From assembly GCA_958296055.1 (NCBI GenBank), contig CATQHS010000001.1, positions 643,808 to 692,276 of the forward strand: 48,469 nucleotides of DNA, written 5' to 3'. Shown here piece after piece: positions 16,339-24,791 of the stretch. The notes under the pieces are model-generated. The model saw only the letters and a program-made list of their open reading frames with translations. It did not search any database and had not been told where the DNA came from. Position 1 is the stretch's first letter. Each line of letters opens with the position of its first letter. Source of the DNA: an uncultured Acidimicrobiales bacterium. GTDB taxonomy: Bacteria > Actinomycetota > Acidimicrobiia > Acidimicrobiales > Aldehydirespiratoraceae. The position numbers and the translations under genes are program-made.

Positions 16339-16453
16339 ACGCCAGACCCGGGATCGCAGTGGCACCGGACACCCGGGGCGACGCCGGCGACCGCCAGTTC
16401 GGAGAGATGCCATGAACGCCAGACCCGGGATCGCAGTGGCACCGGATACCCGG
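16300..16453 (+). repeat. 77-bp tandem duplication at the upp/dehydrogenase junction
   Basis: Bases 16300-16376 are repeated immediately as 16377-16453 with a single C/T difference. Each copy contains the last 13 upp codons, the ATGA stop/start overlap and the first 14 codons of the dehydrogenase. The first copy thus leaves a 26-codon ORF from the ATG at 16335. It carries the dehydrogenase N-terminus fused out of register to the upp tail and ends at 16415, overlapping the real dehydrogenase ATG at 16412. Confidence 0.95.
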
Positions 16454-17338
16454 CCGGATATGCACGCCGCCTTCACCGAGGCCGTGATCTCCGCTGGCGG
16501 CCAGCCGGCGCCCCTGGGCGAGGCCGGGGCGCTGGTGTGGGCCGACCCCTACGCGGCCGACGGCTTCCCCGAGATCATCGCCCGGGCTCCCCACGCGGAG
16601 TGGATCCAGCTCCCCTACGCCGGGGTCGAACTCTTCGCCGAGCACTTCGACCGCGACCACGTCTGGACCTGCGGCAAGGGGGTGTACTCCGAGCCGGTGG
16701 CCGAGTACGCGGTGGCTGCCATGCTCACCGCCTTCCGGGACTTCCACCTGTTCGCCCGGGCCCGCTCGTGGCCGGCCCAGACCGGGCGCAGCCTGTTCGG
16801 GGCCAACGTCACGGTGCTGGGGGCCGGCGGCATCACCCGGTCGCTGATGCGCCTGCTGGAGCCGTGGGGATGCCGGATGACCGTGGTGCGGCGCTCACCC
16901 GAGCCGTTCGAGGGCGCCCACCTCACCCTCACCGGCACCCATCGGCACATCGCCGTGGCCGACGCCGACGCGGTGGTGGTGGCCCTGGCCCTAACCCCCT
17001 CGACCCGCCACGTGATCGACGCCGCCCTGCTCGAGGCCATGCCCGCCGCCGCCTGGCTGATCAACGTGGGCCGGGGCGGCCACGTCGACCACGATGCCCT
17101 GGCCCGGGCCCTGCGGACCGGTTCCATCGCCGGGGCGGTGCTGGACGTGACCGAGCCCGAGCCGCTGCCGGACTCGTCGGAGCTGTGGTCGCTGCCCAAC
17201 TGCGTCATCTCGCCCCACGTGGGCAACACCCCGGAGATGGGACTGCCGCTTATCGCCGGGCGGGTGCACGAGAACGTGACCCGCTGGCTGACCGGCCAAG
17301 AGCTGATCGGCCTGGTCGACCCCGACCTCGGCTATTGA
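16412..17338 (+). CDS. D-isomer-specific 2-hydroxyacid dehydrogenase
   Basis: A 308-residue NAD(P)-dependent oxidoreductase of the D-2-hydroxyacid dehydrogenase family. The nucleotide-binding glycine motif is VLGAGGITRS (about residue 131). The substrate-binding Arg lies in INVGRGGHVDHDAL, the Glu in LDVTEPEPLP and the catalytic His in ISPHVGNTPEMG. The N-terminal domain is short, as in the glyoxylate/hydroxypyruvate reductase branch. Substrate unknown. The gene begins in the second copy of the 77-bp tandem duplication and was originally coupled to upp by an ATGA overlap. Confidence 0.88.
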   Translation: MNARPGIAVAPDTRPDMHAAFTEAVISAGGQPAPLGEAGALVWADPYAADGFPEIIARAPHAEWIQLPYAGVELFAEHFDRDHVWTCGKGVYSEPVAEYAVAAMLTAFRDFHLFARARSWPAQTGRSLFGANVTVLGAGGITRSLMRLLEPWGCRMTVVRRSPEPFEGAHLTLTGTHRHIAVADADAVVVALALTPSTRHVIDAALLEAMPAAAWLINVGRGGHVDHDALARALRTGSIAGAVLDVTEPEPLPDSSELWSLPNCVISPHVGNTPEMGLPLIAGRVHENVTRWLTGQELIGLVDPDLGY

Positions 17339-17437
17339 CCTGCTGACCCCGCCGGGTCCTCGGCCGCTGACCTGCTGACCCCGCCAAGTCCTCGGCGACA
17401 GCACCTGCTGACCCCGCCAGGTCCTCGGCGACAGCCC
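17337..17437 (+). repeat. Three imperfect ~32-bp tandem repeats
   Basis: ACCTGCTGACCCCGCC followed by RRGTCCTCGGC occurs three times, starting near 17337, 17369 and 17402. It fills most of the gap between the convergent dehydrogenase and membrane-protein genes and begins at the dehydrogenase stop. No function can be assigned. A role in transcript ends is possible because the gap separates convergent genes. Confidence 0.8.
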
Positions 17438-17468
17438 CCGACCCCGGCCAGGGACCCGGTACCGGCCG

Positions 17469-18140
17469 TCACCTCCGCCAGCCCCGACCGGGGGCGAAGA
17501 ACCTCACGCCCAGCCCCGAGCCGATAACTCCCCCGACGGTGGACAGGGCCAGGTCGCCGACGGTGTCGCCGTAGGTGAGCGACAGCCCGCCCCCGGCCCC
17601 GGTCTCGGCCACGATCCACTCGGCGATCTCCCAGCCGACGATGGCCAGGGCCCCGATCCCGGCACCGAGCAGAACGGCGTCCCGGCGAGTCTCGGTGCGC
17701 CGGAACCGCCAGGCGTGGAAGGCGGCCACCAGCAGCACCCAGTTGCAGGTGTGAAGCACGTCGTCGGTGGCGTCGAAGGAGTCGTAGACCCCCAGGAGGT
17801 TCCCCAGCGTGTCGATCAGGAACGGCGCCACCACCAGCGAGTCGGCGGTGGCCGGGTAGGGGCTGAACCGCCGACGCCAGGCCAGCGGCACCACCACGGC
17901 GGAGAGCATGAACAGCGGGAACCGGAAGGCCATGCCCTTGCCCTCGAGGTGATCAAGCGGGACGGTGAGGGCGATCACAAAGGCCCCGGCCAGGGCAACC
18001 TTCAGGCCCAACGCCAGCCGCCAGGCCCAAGGCACCCCGTCCAGCCGCTCCACCCCGGTCGCTCGGTCGGCCCCGTCCAGCTGCTCCACCCCGGTCGCTC
18101 GGTCGGCCCCGTCCAGGTGCTCCACCCCGCTCCCGGTCAC
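17469..18140 (-). CDS. Multi-pass membrane protein, DUF2238/YjdF-like
   Basis: A 223-residue protein with five or six hydrophobic segments. Polar motifs are placed as recalled for DUF2238-type proteins: TLGNLLGVYDSFDATDDVLHTCNW, GWEIAEW and SLTYGDTVGDLALSTVGGVIG, the last rich in Asp and Gly between helices. Function is unknown. The cytoplasmic N-terminus contains almost three copies of a 12-residue repeat (GVEHLDGADRAT), encoded by 36-bp tandem DNA repeats at 18035-18137. It is convergent to the dehydrogenase gene. Confidence 0.75.
   Translation of the reverse strand: MTGSGVEHLDGADRATGVEQLDGADRATGVERLDGVPWAWRLALGLKVALAGAFVIALTVPLDHLEGKGMAFRFPLFMLSAVVVPLAWRRRFSPYPATADSLVVAPFLIDTLGNLLGVYDSFDATDDVLHTCNWVLLVAAFHAWRFRRTETRRDAVLLGAGIGALAIVGWEIAEWIVAETGAGGGLSLTYGDTVGDLALSTVGGVIGSGLGVRFFAPGRGWRR
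18035..18137 (-). repeat. 36-bp tandem repeat within the membrane-protein gene
   Basis: Two full 36-bp units (18035-18070, 18071-18106) and most of a third encode the 12-residue N-terminal repeats. The period is a multiple of three, so changes in copy number would keep the reading frame. Confidence 0.9.
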
Positions 18141-18474
18141 CGAGCCAACCTAGTCGGGACTACCGCGAGGCTGTCCCTTCTCCCCGGCCGGCGAGCCCTG
18201 TTACGAGGCGGTTGCTCCCCTTTGGGCGTTTGCGTTGTCCCGGCCGGCGGGTCCTATCACGGGGGCGGTCGTCGCCGCAAGCGGCGCCGACGCTGACCCC
18301 TGTGCCACCCCCCGGCCTGGCTCACCGCGCGGCCCACCGTTTACCCCACGCCACCCCCTTGCCTGGCTCCTCGGCCGCGGGCCATTGCTGATCTTTTGAA
18401 ATATTTTTGGATTATTTCTAGATAATTTCAGGCAATTGGGTTGCATTGTCTCACCCATGCGGTAGAGTGATCGT
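18141..18474. other. Intergenic region between divergent genes, with AT-rich block
   Basis: The left 240 bases are GC-rich with no credible gene. From about 18392 to 18440 the sequence turns sharply AT-rich (TTTTGAAATATTTTTGG and similar), unusual for this genome. It sits directly upstream of the promoter of the HNH gene and may act as an UP-like element or mark transferred DNA. Confidence 0.5.
18441..18474 (+). promoter_or_regulatory. Promoter of the DUF222-HNH gene, probably leaderless
   Basis: TTGCAT (18441-18446) and TAGAGT (18463-18468) are separated by 16 bases, a good sigma-70-type pair. The -10 box ends 6 bases before the ATG at 18475, so transcription would begin at or next to the start codon. 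No Shine-Dalgarno sequence is present, which agrees with a leaderless mRNA. Confidence 0.55.
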
Positions 18475-19908
18475 ATGTTCACCGAGAAGGTCGCGTGCGT
18501 CGAAGAGGACCTGGCCTGGCTGCTGGAGGCGGCCCGGTCCGGGGATCTGCCGGTGGCCCGGCTCAAGGATCTGGTCACGGCCAGCCGATCGTGGGAGGCC
18601 AAGGTGGCCGCGTTGCAGACCGACTCGGCCCGGTTGATCTCGTTGCGGGAGGGCCACGGCGACGGCGGGGCCTCGGTGCTGCGCGACCAGGCCGGCAAGT
18701 CGAAGTTCCGGGCCCGCAGAAGCCTGGGCGCGGCGGAGGTTCTCGACGAGATGCCGGGGCTGCGCTCGGCGGTGGACTCCGGGGAGGTGTCTTTGGCCAA
18801 CGCCGAGCGCCTGGCGGATGCGGCCCAGCGGACCGCTCCTGAGGCGGTGGACTCCGCCTCGGATCTGTTGGCGATGGCCAAGGAATTGCCCCCGGACCGG
18901 TTCGCCCGCGAGGCCAGCGCTTGGACCCAGCGCCACCAGGCCGATCACGGACACGAGGAATGGCTGAACAAGCGCCGCCGCCGGTATCTGCGGACCTGGA
19001 AGCAACAAGACGGCATGGTCCGCCTCGACGGCCTGCTCGACCCCGAAACTGGCACCCGCATCTGCTCCCGCCTGCAAGGGACCGCCGAAGAACTCCGCCG
19101 CGAAGACGACCAGAAAGCCCGCACCGGCGACGCCTCCGCCGCTGGCCCGGGGTCTGCGGTAGGAGCCGGCACTGACCGCGACGAGGGGCACCGGTCCTGG
19201 GACCAGCTCCGAGCCGACGCCTTGGACCTGCTCACTTCAGGCACCGCCGAGGGGGCGAAAGACCGGAGCGGCTCGGGCGGGCGGCCCAAAGCCGAAATCA
19301 TCGCAGTGGCCGACATTGGCGTCCTCACCGGCGAGGACCCCGCCGGGCGCTGCGAGATCCCCGGCACCGGCCCTGTGCCCCCGGCGGTGCTCCAACGCAT
19401 CGCCTGCGACGCCCACCTCACCGGCCTCCTGTTCAGCAAGGGCAAGCCCCTGTACCACGGGGCCACCGTGCGCACCGCCACCAAAGACCAATGGCGGGCT
19501 CTCATCGCTCGCGACCGCGGCTGCATCGGCTGCGGTGCCGAACCCGCCCGCTGCCAAGCCCACCACGTCGTGCCCTACGCCCAATCCCGCCGCACCGACA
19601 TCGAAAACCTCGTGCTCGTGTGCTGGCGCTGCCATCACAACATCCACGACCACCACTGGAAAGTCACTCACCAAAACGGCAAACCCGCCCTAGAACCCCC
19701 CAACCCACTGGCCCCGCCCAACCCCGCCAACGGCCAACACCCCCACGACACCAGGAATGTCCGCCGACCGCGACCAAGCCACAGCCCGCAGCCGTCTAAA
19801 ACCCGAACTCGAACCAACTCCACCCCGAGCCGCCCCGGGCCGAGTCATCCCCCGACCAGCGGCCCCGACCCACCCCGCCAGACAGCACCAGCCCTGTTCC
19901 CGGCCTGA
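18475..19908 (+). CDS. DUF222 / 13E12-type protein with C-terminal HNH endonuclease domain
   Basis: A 477-residue protein. The N-terminal two thirds are the helical DUF222 region (SLREGHGDGGASVLRDQAGKSKFRARRSLGAAEVL onwards, with LDGLLDPETGTRI). The C-terminal HNH nuclease reads CIGCGAEPARCQAHHVVPY, then ENLVLVCWRCHHNIHDHHW, with the CxxC pairs of a zinc-supported HNH fold. A Pro/Thr-rich disordered tail of about 70 residues ends the protein. These genes are multi-copy and repeat-like in actinobacteria. Their role is unsettled, though a link to mobile elements is often suggested. It has its own promoter and an AT-rich upstream block. Confidence 0.88.
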   Translation: MFTEKVACVEEDLAWLLEAARSGDLPVARLKDLVTASRSWEAKVAALQTDSARLISLREGHGDGGASVLRDQAGKSKFRARRSLGAAEVLDEMPGLRSAVDSGEVSLANAERLADAAQRTAPEAVDSASDLLAMAKELPPDRFAREASAWTQRHQADHGHEEWLNKRRRRYLRTWKQQDGMVRLDGLLDPETGTRICSRLQGTAEELRREDDQKARTGDASAAGPGSAVGAGTDRDEGHRSWDQLRADALDLLTSGTAEGAKDRSGSGGRPKAEIIAVADIGVLTGEDPAGRCEIPGTGPVPPAVLQRIACDAHLTGLLFSKGKPLYHGATVRTATKDQWRALIARDRGCIGCGAEPARCQAHHVVPYAQSRRTDIENLVLVCWRCHHNIHDHHWKVTHQNGKPALEPPNPLAPPNPANGQHPHDTRNVRRPRPSHSPQPSKTRTRTNSTPSRPGPSHPPTSGPDPPRQTAPALFPA

Positions 19909-20198
19909 CCCGGGCCCCGGACCACCATCAAACGATCTGCACTCGGACTCATTCGATCGTGGGCTCTTAGCGGGTTCAATCGTCCGGCGATCTGTGGCTC
20001 TCTGCCGGAGGGACCGCAGCGACGCAGGAGGCCCCCCCCCCATAGCCATGTGAGCGATGGACAGGGGGGGCGGGCGGGCGGGGCGACAGATCATGGCCGC
20101 GTCAGCAGGATCGCTGTTGTGCGGCTAGCAGTCTTCGCCCAAATGTGGCTGTCCGTGCAGATCCAACTGAGCTTCCCCCCTGATTTTGGAGGGTTGGT

Positions 20199-21086
20199 TT
20201 ATGCCGCGTTGGCTAGTTCGTAATCTATCGGTGAGAGCATGTCGGTGCTGGAGTGGCGGCGGCGGCGGTTGTACCACTGGTCGATCCAGGCGGCGACGTC
20301 TCGGCGGGCCTGGGCGCGGGTGGCGTAGTCGCGCCGTGAGAGACGTTCGTGTTGCAGGGTCGAGAAGAACGACTCGGCCGCCGCGTTGTCCAGGGCGCAG
20401 CCGGCCCGGCCCATCGATTGGCGGATCCCGAGCCCGGCGCAGGCCGCGGCGAAGGCTCCGGAGGTGTATTGGGTTCCTTTGTCGGTGTGGAAGATCACCC
20501 CGGCCACGTCGCCGCCCCGGGTGGCGACGGCCATGTTGACGGCTGCCTGGGCCAGGCCCGAGGTCGGGTGGCGGTCAGACAGCGCGAAGCCGAGCAGGCG
20601 CCGAGAGAACAGGTCCTCGACGGTCCCGAGGAACACCGGGCCTTGGCCGGTGTCGATCTGTTTGAAGTCTCCGACCCATTTCTGGTCGGCCCGCTCGGCG
20701 CTGAAATCGCGGCTCAGCAGGTCGGGCACCCGATGGGCGCGGCCGTCGGGGCGGGTCAGGCCCCGGCGGCGCTTGGGGCGGCGGCCCTGCAGCCCCTGGC
20801 GGGCCATCGAGGCCTCCACGGTCTTCTTCGACACCCGCCAGCCTTCGGCGCGCAAGTCCGCGAGCACCCTCGGCGAACCGTAGGTCCCGCCGGAGGCGTC
20901 GAAGCTCGCCTTGATGGCGGCGTCGACGCCGGCCCGGCGGCGCTGCGCCGGCCCCGGGGTGCGGTTGAGCTTGCGGTTGAGCCGGGCGTAGAACGTCGAG
21001 GGCGGCACTCCCAGCGCCCGGCACGACAGCGCGCACGGGACGCCGTGGTCGGTCCTTTGGGAGGCGATGAACGACGCCGTGCTCAT
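20199..21086 (-). CDS. IS3 transposase OrfB (DDE integrase domain)
   Basis: 295 residues from the ATG at 21086, which overlaps the orfA stop (ATGA) and follows a GGAGG. An HTH_21-like segment ([22 protein letters not shown]) is followed by the rve catalytic core, with D in [12 protein letters not shown] in [11 protein letters not shown] and E in [15 protein letters not shown]. The C-terminal [10 protein letters not shown] region is typical of IS3. Production as an OrfAB fusion by frameshifting is the family norm, but the overlap and strong ribosome binding site suggest re-initiation also occurs. Confidence 0.93.
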   Translation of the reverse strand: MSTASFIASQRTDHGVPCALSCRALGVPPSTFYARLNRKLNRTPGPAQRRRAGVDAAIKASFDASGGTYGSPRVLADLRAEGWRVSKKTVEASMARQGLQGRRPKRRRGLTRPDGRAHRVPDLLSRDFSAERADQKWVGDFKQIDTGQGPVFLGTVEDLFSRRLLGFALSDRHPTSGLAQAAVNMAVATRGGDVAGVIFHTDKGTQYTSGAFAAACAGLGIRQSMGRAGCALDNAAAESFFSTLQHERLSRRDYATRAQARRDVAAWIDQWYNRRRRHSSTDMLSPIDYELANAA

Positions 21087-21373
21087 CGCGTCGCCTCCTT
21101 GACCCAAAGGACCACTGATCGTTTGAGGACATCGCGCTCCATCTCCAGCTCGGCGCAGCGGCGCCGCAGCCGGACCAGCTCAGCGCGGTCGTCCGCGGTC
21201 AGCCCCTCCGCCTCGCCGCGCTCGACGCGGTCCCTGCGGACCCAGTTGCCCAGCGTGCCCTCACCGATCCCCAGCTCGCGCGCGATCTCAGCGACCGGTC
21301 TGCGAGTCTCCCTGACGATCCGCACAGCACCCGCCTTGAACTCCGGGTCGTACTTGCGTCGCATCTCAGACAT
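21083..21373 (-). CDS. IS3 transposase OrfA (helix-turn-helix)
   Basis: A 96-residue DNA-binding subunit. [16 protein letters not shown] and [22 protein letters not shown] form the HTH_Tnp_1 domain that recognises the inverted repeats. A leucine-rich coiled coil ([21 protein letters not shown]) follows. The stop overlaps the orfB start. Confidence 0.93.
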   Translation of the reverse strand: MSEMRRKYDPEFKAGAVRIVRETRRPVAEIARELGIGEGTLGNWVRRDRVERGEAEGLTADDRAELVRLRRRCAELEMERDVLKRSVVLWVKEATR

Positions 21374-22124
21374 AGCGCCCCCTCTTAGACGACATCTCCA
21401 AGATCAGGGGGGATGCTCAAACCGATGATCGCCAGCATCTCGGCGTGGTCTCGCTCTAGGTTTCTCCGATGAATCGGTTCGTGATGGGCGATGAGGTTGC
21501 GGAGGTAGTGGAGCCGCTGCATCCGGTCGCACACATCGGCTCGGATCTGCTTAGGGTCGGCCGGATCAGGGTGATGGGGGAACGCTGCGGCGATGGCCGG
21601 CACCCACAGGGTGGTCAGGTAACGGGCAGCGCAGAGGTGCCGCCAGAACCCGAAGTTCAGTTCGGTGAGGACCTTACCGTGGTGGCCCCGGCTGTGGCGC
21701 TGCTTGCTGACTGCTCGTTGCTCCGCTTTGCGGATGTCGCTCCAGTCGCGGGCCCGGCTTCGGCCCTCGAAGAGCGCCCGTCTGCGGTGCCACGGCTCCG
21801 GCCAACCCTGAGAGCCGCCATAGTCGCGGAGAGATTGGTCAACGGCGTTGCGGAACAGGACTTCGAGCCGCCCGAGATCGGCCAGCAGCGACGCTCCGAC
21901 CAAGGCGTTCCAGTCATAAAGCCTGATCGACGCCGGAACGTCCCCGCCCGTCGCTGCCAGGTAGGACTCGAGCCTCTCTTTGGTGAGCCTCTTGACAAGG
22001 GTCTCTTCGTAAGTCGTTGACATCTGCCGCAGAGCGGCTTACAGTATTCAACGAAGACCCCGGAACCGTCACTGCCTTCGGGCAAACGGCCGGGGTTACG
22101 CCCTGCAGGGGCCGATGCCCGGGC

Positions 22125-23579
22125 TCATGCCGCGTCGGTTCCTTGGCGGTTGCGGGGGGCCAGGCAACTGAGGATCCGGCCGTCTACCACCTCGGCCTCG
22201 TAGACGGCAATCGGCGTCCGGGCCGGGCGCCGCACCGGCTGGCCGGTGCGGGCGTCGAAGCGCCCGTTGTGCTTGGGGCATTCGATCTCGCAGCCCGCCA
22301 CCCGGCCCTCGGCCAGGTGGGCCCGGCCGTGAGTGCAGATCCCGTCGGTAACCGCCAAGGCGCCGTCGTCGAGCCGGCACACGGCGAAAGTGCGGTCGTC
22401 CACATCCACCCGGCGCATCCCGCCCGTCGGCAGATCCGCGGCCGGGCCGAGGTCGAACCGGCTGCCGGAGTCCAAGGAGCGGGCCCTGGCCCACAGGTAC
22501 TGGCCCACGTCGATGCGGCCGGGGCCGCCACCGGCCTCGTCGGCACCGGGGACGGTCCGGTCGGTCTCGTAGGCCGGGTCGCGGGCCTGGCAGGCCAGCG
22601 AAGCGAGTATCTCCCGGTAGGCGGCGCCGACGCCGGGCACCGCCGGGGCCAGGTGACGGCCCACCTCGGCGTGCAGGGCGGGCAGGGCGTGATAGGGCAC
22701 GGTGGGGAACATGTGGTGCTCGACGTGGTAGTTCATGTTCGAGTACAGGAACCGCAGAACGGGGTTCATGTACACGGTGCGGGTGTTGAGCCGGTGGTCG
22801 AGCACATCCTCTTGGAGCCCGGCGTGCTGGGTGATCCCGAAGAACACCAGCAGCCAGACGCCGTAGATGCTGGGCAGGCCGACATACAGCAGCGGCACGA
22901 CCGTCCCGGCCGCCGCGGCCCATGCGGCCACACCGACGAGGACGGCCGCGTAGACCCTGGCCTCCCACACCACCCTGGGCCAGTCCGAGCGGGGGACGAA
23001 GGCTTTGGCGGCGCCGTCGAGGCGCCCGGCCGCGTGCTTGAAGATCCGCCCGACCATGGGCGGGATCGTCCGCAGCCCCAGGAAGGTGGCGGCGAGCGAC
23101 CAGCGGCCGGTTGGCCGGGGGAAGGCGATCTCGGGGTCGCGGCCCACCACGATGGTGTCGGTGTGGTGCCGGGCGTGGGACCACCGCCACAGCGTCGGCT
23201 CCCGCAGCAGCATGAAGGCGGCGAGGTAGTAGACGGCGTCGTTGAGCCATCCGGTCCGAAAGGCGGTGCCGTGGCCCATCTCGTGCCAGCGGGAGTCGGC
23301 CGCCCCGCCGTACAGCGCCCCGTAGGCGGCGAAGGCCGGGACCGCCCACCATGAGCCCAGGGCCAGCCAGGCCAGGGCGCCCGTGCCGGCCAGCAGGCCC
23401 AGCCACAGCGCGGTGTCCACCGCGGCCCGGCGGTTGGTGCGGGCCGCCAGTTCGTGCAGGCGATCGGGGTCGATCGGGGGCCGGTACCAATCGGCTTCGA
23501 CCAGGCCTCGGGCCGCGGCCCGCCCGGCCTCGGGCCCGGTGAGGCTGTAGTCGCGGCGAGCCGCGGCGGGCGCGGTCAC
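22125..23579 (-). CDS. Fatty-acid-desaturase-like membrane hydroxylase fused to a Rieske ferredoxin
   Basis: A 484-residue two-domain protein. The N-terminal membrane di-iron domain (about 1-370) carries the three histidine clusters HEMGHGTAF, HARHHTDT and NYHVEHHMFP among four or more hydrophobic segments. The C-terminal domain (about 385-480) is a Rieske [2Fe-2S] ferredoxin with CTHGRAHL and CPKHNGRFD, giving C-x-H and C-x2-H ligands. Separate MocD- and MocE-type proteins of rhizopine catabolism have these same two parts; here they are one chain, so the electron donor is built in. The substrate is unknown. The GTG start overlaps the stop of the upstream dehydrogenase (GTGA). Confidence 0.88.
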   Translation of the reverse strand: MTAPAAARRDYSLTGPEAGRAAARGLVEADWYRPPIDPDRLHELAARTNRRAAVDTALWLGLLAGTGALAWLALGSWWAVPAFAAYGALYGGAADSRWHEMGHGTAFRTGWLNDAVYYLAAFMLLREPTLWRWSHARHHTDTIVVGRDPEIAFPRPTGRWSLAATFLGLRTIPPMVGRIFKHAAGRLDGAAKAFVPRSDWPRVVWEARVYAAVLVGVAAWAAAAGTVVPLLYVGLPSIYGVWLLVFFGITQHAGLQEDVLDHRLNTRTVYMNPVLRFLYSNMNYHVEHHMFPTVPYHALPALHAEVGRHLAPAVPGVGAAYREILASLACQARDPAYETDRTVPGADEAGGGPGRIDVGQYLWARARSLDSGSRFDLGPAADLPTGGMRRVDVDDRTFAVCRLDDGALAVTDGICTHGRAHLAEGRVAGCEIECPKHNGRFDARTGQPVRRPARTPIAVYEAEVVDGRILSCLAPRNRQGTDAA

Positions 23580-24526
23580 GACCCGGCCCCCGCCCCTCGG
23601 CGGTCCACGGCCGGGTCGAGGGCGGCGGGGTCGAGGAGGTGCTCGGGGGTACCGCCCCGGAGCCAGCACAGGGCTTGTTCGAGGGCCTGGCCGACGAGGC
23701 GGACCCGGCCCGCGACCGTGGCCGAGGCCACGTGGGGGGTCACGATCACGTCGTCGCGGCCCAGCAGCGGGTGGCCGGGCGGGAGCGGCTCGGGGTCGGT
23801 GACGTCCAAGCCCGCTCCGACCACATGGCCGGAGTCGAGCCCGGCCAGCAGGGCGTCGTGGTCGACCAGCGAACCCCGAGCACAGTTGACGATGATCACC
23901 CCCGGGCGCATCCGGGCCACCGCCGCGGCATCGACGATCCGGCGGGTCTCGGCCGTGGCCGGCGCGTGCAGCGAGATCACGTCGCTGGCCGCCCACAGCG
24001 TGTCGAGATCGACCAGCGTCCCGAAGTCGATGGCGTCCCGGTAGGGGTCGCAGGCTATGACCTCCATGCCCAGAGCCCGGGCACAGCGGCCCAGCCGGCT
24101 GCCGATGCGGCCAACGCCCAGCAGCCCGAGGGTGCGGCCGTCAAGCTCGAGGCTGCGGTGGGCAGTCTGGTAGCCGCCCCGGCCCTCAGCCAGCCCCTTC
24201 GACGATGGCTTCAGCCTTTTGGCCACGGCCAGCATCAGGGCCAGGGCGTGCTCGGCGGTGGAGACGGTGGGGGCGTCGGGGGTGTTGCAGGCCGCCACTC
24301 CCCGAGCCGCGCAGGCGGCCGCGTCCACGTTGTCGTAGCCGACGCCGGAGCGGGCCACCACCTTCAGGCCCGGGTAGCGGTCGCAGGCCTCGGCGCCCCA
24401 GGGCAGGGCCGAGCCCACCACCACCCCGTCGGCCTGCTCGGGGCCGACGACGAGCTGCACGTCGCCGTCCACCGCCACCTCGGGCGGAGGGGGATTGTCG
24501 ATCCAGATCCGCAGCATCCCGCTCAT
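23576..24526 (-). CDS. D-isomer-specific 2-hydroxyacid dehydrogenase (phosphoglycerate dehydrogenase-like)
   Basis: 316 residues from the ATG at 24526, which has a GAGGG just upstream; an ATG at 24517 is possible. The family signature is complete: VVARSGVGYDNVD, the NAD site LGLLGVGRIGSRLG, Arg in VNCARGSLVDHDAL, the acidic residue in LDVTDPEPLPPGHPL and catalytic His in VTPHVASAT. The PGDH-like N-terminal domain lacks an ACT regulatory domain. Substrate unknown. It is translationally coupled to the desaturase-Rieske gene, suggesting successive oxidation steps on the same compound. Confidence 0.88.
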   Translation of the reverse strand: MSGMLRIWIDNPPPPEVAVDGDVQLVVGPEQADGVVVGSALPWGAEACDRYPGLKVVARSGVGYDNVDAAACAARGVAACNTPDAPTVSTAEHALALMLAVAKRLKPSSKGLAEGRGGYQTAHRSLELDGRTLGLLGVGRIGSRLGRCARALGMEVIACDPYRDAIDFGTLVDLDTLWAASDVISLHAPATAETRRIVDAAAVARMRPGVIIVNCARGSLVDHDALLAGLDSGHVVGAGLDVTDPEPLPPGHPLLGRDDVIVTPHVASATVAGRVRLVGQALEQALCWLRGGTPEHLLDPAALDPAVDRRGAGAGS

Positions 24527-24620
24527 GAGGCCCTCATCCCGGCCTCCACCAAGCCTGTGATCCACACCACCCCGATCATCGAGGCCCTGCCTCCCTTTGA
24601 TTGGAGCGCTTCAATACTTT

Positions 24621-24660
24621 ATCTTTCTGACATCTTTCTGACCGTGGCATCCAGATGCCA
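24621..24660. promoter_or_regulatory. Tandem 11-bp repeat and 16-bp palindrome upstream of the dehydrogenase-desaturase operon
   Basis: ATCTTTCTGAC occurs twice back to back at 24621-24642. Three bases later comes TGGCATC-CA-GATGCCA (24645-24660), a perfect 7-bp inverted repeat with a 2-base centre. The elements lie 95-135 bases upstream of the minus-strand ATG at 24526, and an AT-richer stretch (24610-24640) could hold the promoter. They look like operator sites for a dimeric regulator. No regulator gene is adjacent. Confidence 0.5.
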
Positions 24661-24791
24661 GATGACGGCCGAGAGCGGCGAGTCCCAGATCGCGGTGCTC
24701 AAGGGCCGGCCCGGCCGCGGCCGCGAGCTGACCGCAGCGGCAACCATGGTCGGCGCCACCGGCCCCCCGGCCCCCTAACGCCCCGGCTGTC

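Larger units (their letters stand above)
20168..21419 (-). mobile_element. Complete IS3-family insertion sequence (1252 bp)
   Basis: The element is bounded by 24-bp inverted repeats, 20168-20191 (TGAGCTTCCCCCCTGAT...) and 21396-21419 (reading inward TGAGCATCCCCCCTGAT...), with two mismatches. It is flanked by the 3-bp direct repeat AAC (20165-20167 and 21420-21422). TG...CA ends, a 3-bp target duplication and two overlapping transposase genes are IS3 hallmarks. Both genes are intact, so it may be active. It interrupts a HEPN/Abi gene. Confidence 0.93.
20091..22023 (-). pseudogene. HEPN/Abi-family gene disrupted by an IS3 element
   Basis: The 5' part (22023 to 21420) encodes about 200 residues of an Abi_2/AbiD/F-like protein with the HEPN RNase signature R-N-x-x-A-H (YLRNLIAHHEP). 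The annotated frame then runs into the insertion sequence and stops at 21385 after ten IS-derived codons. If the IS and one AAC target copy are removed, the frame continues without a shift into 20164-20091. It reads GWICTDSHIW then AKTASRTTAILLTRP and a stop, a C-terminus expected for the Abi family. The intact ancestor was thus about 225 residues, probably an abortive-infection or toxin-type RNase. The truncated product keeps the HEPN motif and might retain activity. Confidence 0.85.

Noticed and set aside
22017..23354. Long + strand open frame of 445 codons
   Set aside because: It lies opposite the desaturase-Rieske gene and encodes a low-complexity Gly/His/Val/Pro-rich sequence with no motif. 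It is a GC-rich shadow.
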